This document shows positions 26,116 through 34,634 of a stretch of 64,000 bases of DNA, piece after piece; the first letter of the stretch is position 1, and each line of letters begins with the position of its first letter. This DNA is from Xanthomonas sacchari (GTDB lineage: Bacteria > Pseudomonadota > Gammaproteobacteria > Xanthomonadales > Xanthomonadaceae): NCBI RefSeq assembly GCF_040529065.1, contig NZ_CP132343.1, positions 3,224,001 through 3,288,000 on the forward strand. The letters are read 5' to 3'. Under the pieces are notes generated by a model that made no database searches, had not been told where the DNA came from, and was given only the letters and a program-made list of their open reading frames with translations. The translations under genes were made by a program, and so were the position numbers.

Positions 26116-26258
26116 GCGTGGCTGAAAAAACGTCGCGAGCAGTCGCCAGGTGGGTGCGGACGGCGCGGAGGAACCGCAGTGTACGAGTGGTACATGAGGA
26201 TTCCGAGCACCGTCCGCGCCCGCCTGGCGGCTGCGCAGTAGTTTTGTCGGCCACGCTT
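26114..26258. repeat. 145-bp near-perfect hairpin element upstream of miaB
   Basis: The element starts in the GST stop codon and is symmetrical about 26187. Its ends AAGCGTGGC and GCCACGCTT (26114-26122, 26250-26258) are exact inverted repeats. An inner 20-bp arm pair (26144-26163 with 26210-26229) differs only at two places, where T faces G, so RNA or single-stranded DNA can still pair. The centre TGTAC-GAGTG-GTACA (26180-26194) closes it. No target duplication or transposase is seen. Could be a dispersed repeat, a structured RNA or a terminator/attenuator; no Rho-independent T run. Confidence 0.8.
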
Positions 26259-26327
26259 GGACCTGCGCCCGCGCGCCGGCAGGGGTAGACTAGCCGGCTT
26301 CCTTTCCACCCGCCTGGATTAAGCGCC

Positions 26328-27752
26328 ATGCCCGGGACCGTCCTGCATCCCCTGCCCTCTGCCGGCACCGCCGCCGCACCCGCGCCGGTGCGCGGCAAGC
26401 TGTACATCAAGACCCACGGTTGCCAGATGAACGAGTACGACTCGGCCAAGATGGCCGACGTACTCGCCGCGTCCGAAGGCCTGGAGCTGACCGACAACCC
26501 CGAAGAAGCGGACGTGGTCCTGGTCAACACCTGCTCGATCCGCGAGAAGGCGCAGGAAAAGGTGTTCAGCCAGCTCGGCCGCTGGAAGGCGCTGAAGGCC
26601 GGCGGCAAGCCGGTGATCATCGGCGTCGGCGGCTGCGTCGCCTCGCAGGAAGGCGAAGCCATCGTCAAGCGCGCGCCCTACGTGGACCTGGTGTTCGGCC
26701 CGCAGACCCTGCACCGGCTGCCGGAGCTGATCCGTGCGCGGCGCGAATCGGGCAAGTCGCAGGTGGACATCAGCTTCCCGGAGGTCGAGAAGTTTGACCG
26801 CCTGCCGGAACCGCGTGCCGAAGGCCCGTCGGCCTTCGTGTCGATCATGGAAGGCTGCTCCAAGTACTGCTCGTTCTGCGTGGTGCCCTACACCCGCGGC
26901 GAGGAGATCAGCCGGCCGTTCGAGGACGTGCTGGTGGAAGTGGCGCAACTGGCCGCGCAGGGCGTGCGCGAGATCAACCTGCTCGGCCAGAACGTCAACG
27001 CCTACCGTGGCCCCTATGCCGACGCCGAGGCCGGCGAGGAGACGCAGCACGCGGACCTGGGCCTGCTGATCCGCAGCATCGCGCAGATCGAGGGCATCGG
27101 CCGCATCCGCTTCACCACCTCGCATCCGCTGGAATTCAGCGACTCGCTGGTCGAGGCCTACCGCGACGTGCCGCAGCTGGCCAACTACCTGCACCTGCCG
27201 GTGCAGGCCGGCAGCGACCGCATCCTCAGCGCGATGAAGCGCGGCTACACCGCGCTGGAGTTCAAGCAGAAGATCCGCAAGCTGCGCGCGGTGCGTCCGG
27301 ACATCTCGATCAGCTCGGACTTCATCGTTGGCTTCCCCGGCGAGAGCGACGCCGACTTCGACAAGACCATGAAGCTGATCGAGGACGTGGGCTTCGACCA
27401 GAGCTTCTCCTTCATCTATTCGCGGCGCCCGGGCACGCCCGCCGCCGACCTGGAAGACGACACCCCCGAGGCGGTCAAGCACGCGCGGCTGGCGCGGCTG
27501 CAGGCGCACATCAATGCGCATGCGCAGACGATCTCGCAAGGGATGATCGGCAGCGTGCAGACCGTGCTGGTGGAAGGCCCGTCGAAGAAGAACCCGGCCG
27601 AGCTGACCGGCAAGACCGAGAACATGCGCTCGGTGAACTTCCCCGGCCACCCGCGCCTGATCGGCCAGTTCGTCGACGTGACGATCACCGAGGCGCTGAG
27701 CAATTCGCTGCGCGGCCGCCTGCACCTGGCCGAGGACGACGCCGCGGCCTGA
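26328..27752 (+). CDS. miaB: tRNA-2-methylthio-N6-dimethylallyladenosine synthase MiaB
   Basis: Radical SAM methylthiotransferase, 474 residues, modifying A37 of tRNAs that read UNN codons. The N-terminal UPF0004 domain has cluster cysteines Cys32 ([11 protein letters not shown]), Cys69 (VNTCSI) and Cys103 (GGCVAS). The radical SAM motif CSKYCSFC gives Cys177, Cys181 and Cys184. The TRAM domain is at the C-terminus (about 390-460). In many gammaproteobacteria miaB is followed by phoH-ybeY-corC; here a convergent ArsR gene and an OsmC-ACT pair lie between. The ATG has an extra 20-residue N-terminus relative to the shortest homologues. Confidence 0.97.
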   Translation: MPGTVLHPLPSAGTAAAPAPVRGKLYIKTHGCQMNEYDSAKMADVLAASEGLELTDNPEEADVVLVNTCSIREKAQEKVFSQLGRWKALKAGGKPVIIGVGGCVASQEGEAIVKRAPYVDLVFGPQTLHRLPELIRARRESGKSQVDISFPEVEKFDRLPEPRAEGPSAFVSIMEGCSKYCSFCVVPYTRGEEISRPFEDVLVEVAQLAAQGVREINLLGQNVNAYRGPYADAEAGEETQHADLGLLIRSIAQIEGIGRIRFTTSHPLEFSDSLVEAYRDVPQLANYLHLPVQAGSDRILSAMKRGYTALEFKQKIRKLRAVRPDISISSDFIVGFPGESDADFDKTMKLIEDVGFDQSFSFIYSRRPGTPAADLEDDTPEAVKHARLARLQAHINAHAQTISQGMIGSVQTVLVEGPSKKNPAELTGKTENMRSVNFPGHPRLIGQFVDVTITEALSNSLRGRLHLAEDDAAA

Positions 27753-27769
27753 GCGGCGCCGGGCGCGCG

Positions 27770-28432
27770 CTAGTCGAGCGCGCTGAGGAAGCGCTCGCCA
27801 CGCGGGCCGATCTGCACCACCCGCGAATCCGGCACGCGCCGGGCCAGGCCGGTGTCGAGCAGATACCGGAGCAAGGCGCTGCCCAGCGCACCGGCGACAT
27901 GGTCTTGGCGCTCGCTCCAGTCCAGGCACGGCCGGCACACCGGCCGGCGCGACGCACGCAGCGCCGCCACGTCGATGCCGATCGCCGTACACCAGGCCGT
28001 GCCGGACGCGCTCAGCGCCATGCCGTCAGTGCACAGCAGGTGCCCGCGCGCCTCCATCTGCTGGCGCCAGCGGATCGCCAGTTCGCCGGCGAGGTGGTCG
28101 TAGCACACCCGCGCCCGGCGCAGGCCTGAATCCGCCGGGCCGACCCGCCGGGTCTGCGGCGGCACGAGCCCCATCATCGCCTCGACTGCCGCGGCAACCT
28201 GCGCATCGGCGAGGCGGAAATAGCGGTGCCGGCCTTGGCGCACCACCGCGAGCAGGCCGGCCTCGACCAGTTGCGTCAGATGTTGGCTGGCGGTGGACGG
28301 CGCCACGCCGCCGTCCAGGGCCAGTTCCGTGGCGGTGCGCGCCTGTCCGCTCATCAACGCCGCCAGCATGCGGCTGCGCGCGGCGTCGCCCAGCAGGAAG
28401 GCGACACGGGACAGCGGTGTGGCTTCGCTCAT
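27770..28432 (-). CDS. ArsR-family winged-helix transcriptional regulator
   Basis: 220 residues. The ArsR helix-turn-helix (about 5-85) reads LLGDAARSRMLAALMSG...ATELALDGGVAPSTASQHLTQLVEAGLLAVVRQGRHRYFRLAD in outline. It lacks the classic metal-binding ELCVCDL box, so it probably does not sense metals through that site. A long C-terminal part (about 100-220) carries Cys residues (VCYDH, LLCTDG, CTAIG, PVCRPCLD), which could sense oxidants or ligands. Divergent to osmC; an 8-bp palindrome overlaps its start codon. Convergent with miaB, 17 bp apart. Confidence 0.88.
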   Translation of the reverse strand: MSEATPLSRVAFLLGDAARSRMLAALMSGQARTATELALDGGVAPSTASQHLTQLVEAGLLAVVRQGRHRYFRLADAQVAAAVEAMMGLVPPQTRRVGPADSGLRRARVCYDHLAGELAIRWRQQMEARGHLLCTDGMALSASGTAWCTAIGIDVAALRASRRPVCRPCLDWSERQDHVAGALGSALLRYLLDTGLARRVPDSRVVQIGPRGERFLSALD

Positions 28433-28454
28433 GCTTCGATTCTAGACGAAGCAT
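28431..28454. promoter_or_regulatory. Probable ArsR operator
   Basis: A perfect inverted repeat ATGCTTCG (28431-28438) / CGAAGCAT (28447-28454) with an 8-nt AT-rich spacer. It overlaps the ArsR start codon and lies 50 bp before osmC, a normal place for autoregulation and control of the divergent operon. Binding is inferred. Confidence 0.7.
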
Positions 28455-28503
28455 GACGCCGCGCTGGCGCCTACCGTGCCCGCTTCCCACACGAGGCAGG
28501 CAC

Positions 28504-29001
28504 ATGGCCGACACGCTGCACCATTACGCTTCGCAGTTGCATTGGACCGGCAACCGCGGCAACGGCACCGCCGACTACGCCGGCTACGGCCGCGACTACA
28601 CGCTGCAGGTCCCCGGCAAAGCGGCGCTGACGGGCAGCGCCGATCCGGCGTTCCGCGGCGACCCGGCGCTGCACAACCCGGAAGACCTGTTCGTCGGCGC
28701 CCTCGCCGCCTGCCACATGCTCACCTACCTGGCGCTGTGCGCGCATGCCGGCATCCGGGTCCTGGCCTACCACGATCAAGCGCAAGGTTGGCTGGAGCTG
28801 CATCCCGGCCGCGGCGGGCGCTTCCGCGAGGTGGCGCTGGCGCCGCGGGTGACCATTGCCGCGGACAGCGATGCGGCCCGCGCGCACGCGCTGCACGCAC
28901 AGGCGCACGCGCAGTGCTTCATCGCCAACAGCTGCGCGGTGGCGGTGCGCTGCGAGGCGACGATCGTGCACGGCGAGGCGACGGCGGAGGCGCTGCGATG
29001 A
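28504..29001 (+). CDS. OsmC-family thiol peroxidase-like protein
   Basis: 165 residues, OsmC/Ohr superfamily. NPEDLFVGALAACHMLTYL places the peroxidatic Cys at 70, and AHAQCFIANSC places the likely resolving Cys at 138. Ohr and OsmC proteins reduce organic hydroperoxides with lipoyl or other thiols, in the cytosol. It lacks the N-terminal shape of Ohr and looks nearer to the general OsmC group. The stop overlaps the next gene as ATGA. The divergent ArsR regulator gene and the operator in between suggest an inducible stress operon. Confidence 0.88.
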   Translation: MADTLHHYASQLHWTGNRGNGTADYAGYGRDYTLQVPGKAALTGSADPAFRGDPALHNPEDLFVGALAACHMLTYLALCAHAGIRVLAYHDQAQGWLELHPGRGGRFREVALAPRVTIAADSDAARAHALHAQAHAQCFIANSCAVAVRCEATIVHGEATAEALR

Positions 29002-29414
29002 AGGACGTGGAGATCCATCTCGACGATCGCCCCGGCGCACTGGCGGCGATGGCCAAGGCGCTGGGCGCGGCCGGCATCAGCATCGAAGGTGGCGGCGCGT
29101 GGCGGGTGGGCGGCCGCGCGGTCGCGCACTTCCTGTTCGATGCCGCTGCGCCGGTGCGCGACGCACTGCAGGCGCACGGGATGCGCGTGGCCGCCGAGCG
29201 CCCCGCCGTACTGCTGCGCCTGGACCAGGACACGCCGGGCCAACTGGGCTTGCTGACCGGCCTGCTCGGCGACGCCGGCATCGACATCGCCGTGCAGTAC
29301 AGCGATCACCACGGTCAACTGGTGCTGGTGGTGGACGACCTTGCCGGCGCACGGGCGATCGCGGACGCGTGGATGCAGGCCCGCGACGCGCGCGGCGGCG
29401 GTGGACATCGATAG
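28998..29414 (+). CDS. Tandem ACT-domain protein
   Basis: 138 residues with two ACT-like repeats: MKDVEIHLDDRPGALAAMAKALGAAGISIEG (1-31) and LDQDTPGQLGLLTGLLGDAGIDIAVQYSDHHGQLVLVVDD (about 75-115). ACT domains bind amino acids or other small ligands. There is no catalytic domain, so it is probably a regulatory or sensor protein. The 4-bp ATGA overlap shows it is co-translated with osmC. Why an ACT protein is linked to an OsmC peroxidase is not known. Confidence 0.85.
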   Translation: MKDVEIHLDDRPGALAAMAKALGAAGISIEGGGAWRVGGRAVAHFLFDAAAPVRDALQAHGMRVAAERPAVLLRLDQDTPGQLGLLTGLLGDAGIDIAVQYSDHHGQLVLVVDDLAGARAIADAWMQARDARGGGGHR

Positions 29415-29777
29415 GCGCGCCGCAGCCGATTCCCGGAGGACAAGCGGCGGAACTCCCGGCGCTGGCCGGCAGGTGCGATTTTTTTCGCCACCACAGGGTC
29501 GCGCCTTGCCGGGCAAGGCGTCCACGCAGTTGTCCACAGGCTTTTGGACAATCGATCCACATCCATTGTGGACAACGTTGCCATCCCTGCAGCCGCGGTG
29601 ACCGCACAAGTGGCGGGGCGGTGCTCGGCGCTGCCCCCCCGAGCTGCGCGGCGGCGACTTCGGCGTGCACACGCCCACGCCGCCGCCGCGCCCCCTTCAC
29701 TGGCTCGGCTACGCGCTGCGCGCTACCCTTTGCGCCCCTCTTTTTTTCGACGTCGCCGCTGGCGGCGCGCGCCCGCC
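29415..29777. other. Intergenic region upstream of phoH with inverted DnaA-box-like sites
   Basis: 363 bp. At 29529-29538 and 29567-29576 lie GTTGTCCACA and TGTGGACAAC, an exact inverted pair, each one base from the DnaA-box consensus TTATCCACA. Between them are further TGGACA/TCCACA fragments. At 29479-29486 there is a run of T after a weak GC hairpin, perhaps the terminator of the osmC-ACT operon. The phoH promoter must lie here too; no clear boxes were found. No gene is visible. Confidence 0.55.
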
Positions 29778-30764
29778 ATGACCACCCCTGCGCAACGCGA
29801 CTTCACCCTGGATCCCGCCGACACCGAGCGCCTGGCCAACCTGGCCGGCCCGTTCGATGCGCACCTGCGGCAGATCGAACTGCGCCTGGGCGTGGAGATC
29901 TCCAACCGCGGCAACGTGTACCGGGTGACCGGGCCGGAGCCGGCGGTGGCGGCGGCCGAGCGCCTGCTGCAGGCGCTGTACGCCGAGGCCAACCACGTCG
30001 CCTTCGACGACCAGGAAATCCACCTGCGGCTCAACCAGTCCAACGTCGACCAGGTGGCGCAGCGCGCCTACCAGCCGCAGGAGGTTGCGATCAAGGTCAA
30101 GCGCGGCACCGTACGCGGCCGCGGCGCCAACCAGGCCAAGTACCTGCACCAGATCGCCACCCACGACATCAACTTCGGCATCGGCCCGGCCGGCACCGGC
30201 AAGACCTTCCTGGCCGTGGCCAGCGCAGTGGAAGCGCTGAACGAATCGCGGGTGCAGCGGCTGATCCTGGTGCGCCCGGCGGTGGAGGCCGGCGAGAAGC
30301 TGGGCTTTCTGCCCGGCGATCTCAGCCAGAAGGTCGACCCCTATCTGCGCCCGCTGTACGACGCGCTGTACGAGATGCTCGGCGTGGAGAAGGTCGTCAA
30401 GCTGCTGGAGAAGAACGTCATCGAGATCGCGCCGCTGGCGTACATGCGCGGACGCACCCTCAACGACGCCTACGTGATCCTGGACGAGGCGCAGAACACC
30501 ACCATCGAGCAGATGAAGATGTTCCTGACCCGCCTCGGCTTCGGCAGCACCGCGGTGGTCACCGGCGACCTGACCCAGATCGACCTGCCCAAGCACGTCA
30601 AGTCCGGCCTGCGCGATGCCATCGAGGTGCTGCACGAGGTGGACGGGGTCAGCTTCACCTTCTTCGAGGCGCGCGACGTGGTCCGGCATCCGCTGGTGGC
30701 GCGCATCGTCAACGCCTACGAGAAACGCGACGTCGTCGACCGCGCCAGCGGCCCCACCGCGTGA
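29778..30764 (+). CDS. PhoH-like ATPase (YbeZ)
   Basis: 328 residues. Walker A GPAGTGKT at 136-143, Walker B VILDEAQN and TGDLTQIDLP are the PhoH signatures; the N-terminal 100 residues are the KH-like extension of YbeZ. The family is thought to act in RNA metabolism with YbeY, encoded nearby. The start is the ATG at 29778; the open frame extends upstream into non-coding DNA. The stop overlaps the next start as GTGA. Confidence 0.95.
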   Translation: MTTPAQRDFTLDPADTERLANLAGPFDAHLRQIELRLGVEISNRGNVYRVTGPEPAVAAAERLLQALYAEANHVAFDDQEIHLRLNQSNVDQVAQRAYQPQEVAIKVKRGTVRGRGANQAKYLHQIATHDINFGIGPAGTGKTFLAVASAVEALNESRVQRLILVRPAVEAGEKLGFLPGDLSQKVDPYLRPLYDALYEMLGVEKVVKLLEKNVIEIAPLAYMRGRTLNDAYVILDEAQNTTIEQMKMFLTRLGFGSTAVVTGDLTQIDLPKHVKSGLRDAIEVLHEVDGVSFTFFEARDVVRHPLVARIVNAYEKRDVVDRASGPTA

Positions 30765-31327
30765 TCCGCGTCGTGCCCGCCGTGCTGGCAACGCTGCTCG
30801 GCGTGGCCGGCAGTGCCGGCGGCCAGACGCCCGACACAACGCAAGCGCCGGATCCGGCGCCGCAGCGCAGCGCCCTGGCGCAATCGCTGACCCCGCCCTG
30901 CCTGTCGATCGTGCAGGACACCGCCAGCATCGGCCTGCCGCGCGATGTGCTTGAGCGCGCCGCGGCGATCGCCCGCACTTCGCCGACTGCGCCGCGCGGC
31001 AACGAAGCGCAACGCCTGGCCTGGATCGCCGGCACCCGGGCGCAGGCGTTGCTGGATGCGGCCGAAGGCGCCGGCGTGACGCGCGACCGCTTCGGCTGCA
31101 ATGCGCTGGCCTACGCAAAGGTGCCAGCGGACAGCTTCTACCTCGTCGGCCAACTGCTCGAACACGGCCAGGCCGCGGTGTGGCTGCCCGCGTCGGGGCG
31201 CTTCGCCGCCACGGTGGAAATCCGGCGCGACAATCCGCAGTGCCAGCGAGGCCCGATGGGCAGCCTGGCCTACCGCGTCGACGACGAAAAAACCCCGCTG
31301 CTGTTCCTGGTCGCATGCGTGACCTGA
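30761..31327 (+). CDS. Hypothetical exported protein
   Basis: 188 residues with a GTG start coupled to phoH (GTGA). The first 22 residues look like a signal peptide (VIRVVPAVLATLLGVAGSAGG). The mature part is Ala/Gln-rich at first, then a mixed fold with two cysteines (PPCLSIV, RFGCNAL) and a third in NPQCQRG. No family was recognised. It lies in the phoH-ybeY interval, where most genomes have no gene, so it is a lineage-specific insertion. Confidence 0.72.
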   Translation: MIRVVPAVLATLLGVAGSAGGQTPDTTQAPDPAPQRSALAQSLTPPCLSIVQDTASIGLPRDVLERAAAIARTSPTAPRGNEAQRLAWIAGTRAQALLDAAEGAGVTRDRFGCNALAYAKVPADSFYLVGQLLEHGQAAVWLPASGRFAATVEIRRDNPQCQRGPMGSLAYRVDDEKTPLLFLVACVT

Positions 31328-31431
31328 GCCTGCTGCTGCGCGCCTGTCGCGGCGCTTCGTAGCAATCGCACGCACCACACGGCAGTGAGCGACGTACACT
31401 GCGATGCTGCTGCCGTGCACGGGGAGGTGCC

Positions 31432-32319
31432 ATGTTCCAGCGATCGTCGTCGTTCGCCTGTCTGCTCTGGCCGATCCTGGCCGCTTGCGCCGCGCCAGCG
31501 GCTGCCGCCGCGGCCACGCCGCCCGCGGCAACGCCGGCGCGGCCCTTCGTCGAAACCAGCTACGTGGTCGCTCCCGACACGGTGGACGACTTCAGCCTGC
31601 GCAGCAGCAAGTACGACCCGGCCGCCAAGGCCGCCGGTGCCGGCTTCCTCTACGTGCTGAAAGGCCATCCGGAACTGACCATCAACGTGTTCGTCTATCC
31701 CGCCGGGCAAAAGGAGTCGGCGCGTGCCATCGCCGACGGCATGGCGGGCTTCCGCGCCGATCTGGCCGCAGCGGTCTCCAGCGGCACCTACGCGGAACTG
31801 CACGAACTGGGCACGCAACGATTCGAGCTGGGCATCGTCGTCGAACCGGCGCCGAAGGCCGCCAGCGCCATGGACAAGGCGCTGGTCGCGGCGATCGCAG
31901 AGGCTCAACGGGTGCCCGGAGAAAAGCTGCGGATGGAACTGCGCCTCGACCCAGAGGATGCACCGGCCCGCTCCAACGGCTATCTGTTCTACAAACAGCT
32001 CTACTACTTCAAGGTGCGCGTGTCGGCCGCTGCGCAGGACATCGGACCGGATGCCTTCGATACCCTCGCCGACCAGGCAGCGCGCACGCTCGTGCCCGCC
32101 ATTCAGGTGACCAATGTCGGCGGCTGCGCGACCCCGACCCTCCAGATCGACCCGAACGGCAAGCCGGACCAGATGGCATTGCAGCTCGTTCGCCAGAGCA
32201 CCCTCTACCAAGGCTTCAACTGCAGCAAATCCGCCGCGGACGCCGGCATCGATCGCACGGCAGGCAACGCCCCTGTGATCGAGATCGCCTACGACGCCGG
32301 CGACTGGGCGTCGCCCTGA
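31432..32319 (+). CDS. Hypothetical lipoprotein
   Basis: 295 residues; ATG preceded by GGGGAGG. The N-terminus MFQRSSSFACLLWPILAAC ends in a lipobox-like LAAC, so Cys19 may be lipidated. An Ala/Pro-rich linker follows. The body contains FSLRSSKYDPAAKAAGAGFLY and two late cysteines (GGCATPTL, FNCSKSA). No domain was recognised. It lies between the previous exported protein and ybeY. Lipidation and periplasmic location are predictions. Confidence 0.7.
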   Translation: MFQRSSSFACLLWPILAACAAPAAAAAATPPAATPARPFVETSYVVAPDTVDDFSLRSSKYDPAAKAAGAGFLYVLKGHPELTINVFVYPAGQKESARAIADGMAGFRADLAAAVSSGTYAELHELGTQRFELGIVVEPAPKAASAMDKALVAAIAEAQRVPGEKLRMELRLDPEDAPARSNGYLFYKQLYYFKVRVSAAAQDIGPDAFDTLADQAARTLVPAIQVTNVGGCATPTLQIDPNGKPDQMALQLVRQSTLYQGFNCSKSAADAGIDRTAGNAPVIEIAYDAGDWASP

Positions 32320-32372
32320 GCGTGCGTTAGCGCGATACTGTCCACCCCACCGCTGCACCCGGCCGTTCCGCC

Positions 32373-32858
32373 ATGACCAAAGGTCCCGTCCGCCTCGATG
32401 TCGGCGTCAGCTACGCCCTGCCCCGTGCCGGGTTGCCGGCGGCGACGAGCTTCCGCAAATGGGTCGCCGCGGCGCTGAAGGGCCGCATCCGCGAGGCCGA
32501 CCTGGCGATCCGCCTGGTCGACGACCGCGAAGGCCGCGCCCTCAACCAGCACTACCGCGGCAAGGACTACGCCACCAACGTGCTCAGCTTCCCGGCCGAA
32601 CTGCCGGAGGGGCTGCCGAAGGGCGTGAAGCTGCCGCTGCTCGGCGACCTGGTGATCTGCGCGCCGGTGGTGGCGCGCGAAGCCGCCGAACAGGACAAGC
32701 CGCTCAACGCGCACTACGCGCACCTGACCGTGCACGGCGTGCTGCACCTGCTCGGCTGGGACCACGAGGACGACAAGGAAGCCGAGGCGATGGAGCAGCT
32801 GGAGCGCGAGATCCTGGCCGACCTCGGCGTCTCCGACCCCTACGCCGGCGAGCGTTGA
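32373..32858 (+). CDS. ybeY: Endoribonuclease YbeY
   Basis: 161 residues, zinc-dependent endonuclease of rRNA maturation and ribosome quality control. The metal motif [11 protein letters not shown] gives His121, His125 and His131, and [10 protein letters not shown] is the conserved substrate loop. It normally sits next to phoH and corC; here unrelated exported proteins are inserted on both sides. A 9-bp hairpin follows the stop codon. Confidence 0.96.
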   Translation: MTKGPVRLDVGVSYALPRAGLPAATSFRKWVAAALKGRIREADLAIRLVDDREGRALNQHYRGKDYATNVLSFPAELPEGLPKGVKLPLLGDLVICAPVVAREAAEQDKPLNAHYAHLTVHGVLHLLGWDHEDDKEAEAMEQLEREILADLGVSDPYAGER

Positions 32859-32901
32859 TCCGAGATCCCACGCCCGCTACCGCGACCGACCCTCACCCCA
32901 A

Positions 32902-32924
32902 CCCCTCTCCCGGGGGGAGAGGGG
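32902..32924. terminator. Hairpin after ybeY
   Basis: Perfect 9-bp stem CCCCTCTCC / GGAGAGGGG (32902-32910, 32916-32924) with a 5-nt loop, 43 bp after the ybeY stop, followed by a weak T-containing stretch without a proper run. Possibly a terminator that splits the old ybeY-corC operon. Confidence 0.5.
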
Positions 32925-33029
32925 CTTAGTGTGTTCCCCACCGCCCCGCGCTGGTCAAGCGCGAGCCCCGGCGGTAACGTGGCCGCGCGGCGATCGCCGC
33001 AGCCCCGTTCTGCTTCGAGGTTCCGTGCG

Positions 33030-33641
33030 TTGATCCGTCCCTCGCTCGTCCTGCTCGCGCTCGCCTGCGCCGTTCCCGCTGCCGTCGCCGCGCCTGCCGC
33101 GCCACCGACTGCGGCGCCTGCCGCAACCGCCGATCCGGCCATCGACCTGCCGGCGCTGCTGGAATGCCGCCAGCATGAGGCCAATTTCGCCGCGCTGGCG
33201 CCGCTGCTGGCCGATCCGCTGAAGGCGGTGGCGCACGGCTGGCGGCCGCTGCCGCAGTCCAACCCGTTCATGACCGAGTACGCATTGGTCCGGCCGATCC
33301 AGGTGTTCGGCTACAGCAGCGAGCAGATCGCCTTCTCAGGCACCAGCGTGATGGCGATCCTGGACCTGCCCGACCCGCGGCCGCTGGCCAAGCGCCTGAA
33401 CCTGGAAGCGGCGGTGGATACGCCGGAGAAGGCCATGTTCGGCCGCGAGGTGCTCAGCCGCGACGTGCACGACCCCAAGACCGGCGAGCCGATGATCGAG
33501 TCGATCATCCTCAGCGTGTCCACGGTGAAATCGCACCCCGGCAAGACCCTGGCCGGCTGCAGCTACAGCCTGGACCTGCCCGAGGAGCCGGGCGCGCCCC
33601 CGGCGCCGGACGCGCTGCACACGCCGCCCAAGGGCGGCTGA
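33030..33641 (+). CDS. Hypothetical exported protein
   Basis: 203 residues from a TTG start with GAGG 9 nt upstream. From here the protein begins with a normal signal peptide (LIRPSLVLLALACAVPAAVAA). An in-frame ATG at 32931 would add 33 residues, but it lies just after the ybeY hairpin and has no ribosome site. The mature part holds ECRQHEANFAALAPLLADPL and KTLAGCSYSLDLPE, with two cysteines. No family was recognised. It is between ybeY and corC, and the function is unknown. The start is uncertain. Confidence 0.68.
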   Translation: MIRPSLVLLALACAVPAAVAAPAAPPTAAPAATADPAIDLPALLECRQHEANFAALAPLLADPLKAVAHGWRPLPQSNPFMTEYALVRPIQVFGYSSEQIAFSGTSVMAILDLPDPRPLAKRLNLEAAVDTPEKAMFGREVLSRDVHDPKTGEPMIESIILSVSTVKSHPGKTLAGCSYSLDLPEEPGAPPAPDALHTPPKGG

Positions 33642-33752
33642 ACCCGCGCCGGCGGGCTTGCCGGCACGCGCCGCCGGCGTCGCGATGCTGTCGCGACCGC
33701 CCTGCTAGACTTGCGGCTACCGCCCGTTCGACCGGGCGCCTGACCACAGAAC

Positions 33753-34634
33753 ATGTCTGAAGACGGACCGAGTAGCTCCTCCCCCGAACCCCACGAAAAG
33801 CGCCGCGGCTGGCTGGAACGCCTGACCTCGGTGTTCTCCGGCGACCCGCACACCCGCGACGATCTGGTCGAGGTGCTGCGCGACGCGCAGCACGACGGCC
33901 TGATCGCCGCCGATACGCTGCGCATGATGGAGGGCGCGCTGTCGGTCTCCGAACTCACCGTCGGCGACGTGATGGTCTCGCGCGCGCAGATGGTGTCGCT
34001 GCCGGTGGAGTCGCGCTTCCTCGACCTGATGAAGCAGGTGGTCGAATCCGGCCACTCGCGCTTCCCGGTGCACGGCGAGAACAAGGACGACATCCTCGGC
34101 ATCCTGCTGGCCAAGGACCTGCTGCGCGGCGTGGTCGCCGACCACGGCCCGGGCACGGTGCGCGAACTGCTGCGCCCGGCGGTGCTGATTCCCGAGTCGA
34201 AGAAGCTCAACGTGCTGCTCAAGGAGTTCCGCCTCTCGCGCAACCACATGGCGATCGTGGTCGACGAGTACGGCGGCGTGGCCGGGCTGGTGACCATCGA
34301 GGACGTGCTGGAGCAGATCGTCGGCGACATCGACGACGAGCACGACGATGCCGAGGACGAGGCCTCGCTGATCGCCGCGCAGGCCGACGGCCAGTACGTG
34401 GTGGATGCGCTGACCCCGATCGAGGATTTCAACGAGCGCTTCGGCGCCGACTTCCCGGACGACGACTACGACACCGTCGGCGGGCTGGTCACCGAGGCGA
34501 TCGGCCACCTGCCCGAGACCGGCGAGGAACTGACCCTGGGGCGGTTCGCGTTCCGTGTGGCGAAGGCCGACGCGCGCCGGGTGCAGGCGTTCCACGTCAC
34601 CATCCTGCCACCCGCCGAGCAGGACGGCGCTTGA
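33753..34634 (+). CDS. corC: CorC/HlyC-type CBS-domain transporter accessory protein
   Basis: 293 residues, no membrane segment, YbeX/CorC type. Two CBS domains (about 68-125 and 132-185: MVSRAQMVSLPVES...HSRFPVHGENKDDILGIL, and MAIVVDEYGGVAGLVTIEDVLEQIVGDI) precede the C-terminal CorC_HlyC domain. Linked to magnesium and cobalt efflux with CorA, and in some bacteria to ribosome function with YbeY. The next genes are a DUF4105 protein and corA, so a magnesium role fits the context. The stop overlaps the next start as TTGA. Confidence 0.94.
   Translation: MSEDGPSSSSPEPHEKRRGWLERLTSVFSGDPHTRDDLVEVLRDAQHDGLIAADTLRMMEGALSVSELTVGDVMVSRAQMVSLPVESRFLDLMKQVVESGHSRFPVHGENKDDILGILLAKDLLRGVVADHGPGTVRELLRPAVLIPESKKLNVLLKEFRLSRNHMAIVVDEYGGVAGLVTIEDVLEQIVGDIDDEHDDAEDEASLIAAQADGQYVVDALTPIEDFNERFGADFPDDDYDTVGGLVTEAIGHLPETGEELTLGRFAFRVAKADARRVQAFHVTILPPAEQDGA

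Noticed and set aside
26161-26243. Short peptide reading YEWYMRIPSTVRARLAAAQ in the hairpin element
   Set aside because: The base-pairing of the hairpin explains the sequence; there is no ribosome binding site and no known family.
30761-31327. PhoH reading frame extended or fused with the downstream protein
   Set aside because: The phoH stop is followed by a separate GTG start with a signal peptide in another frame, a GTGA overlap.
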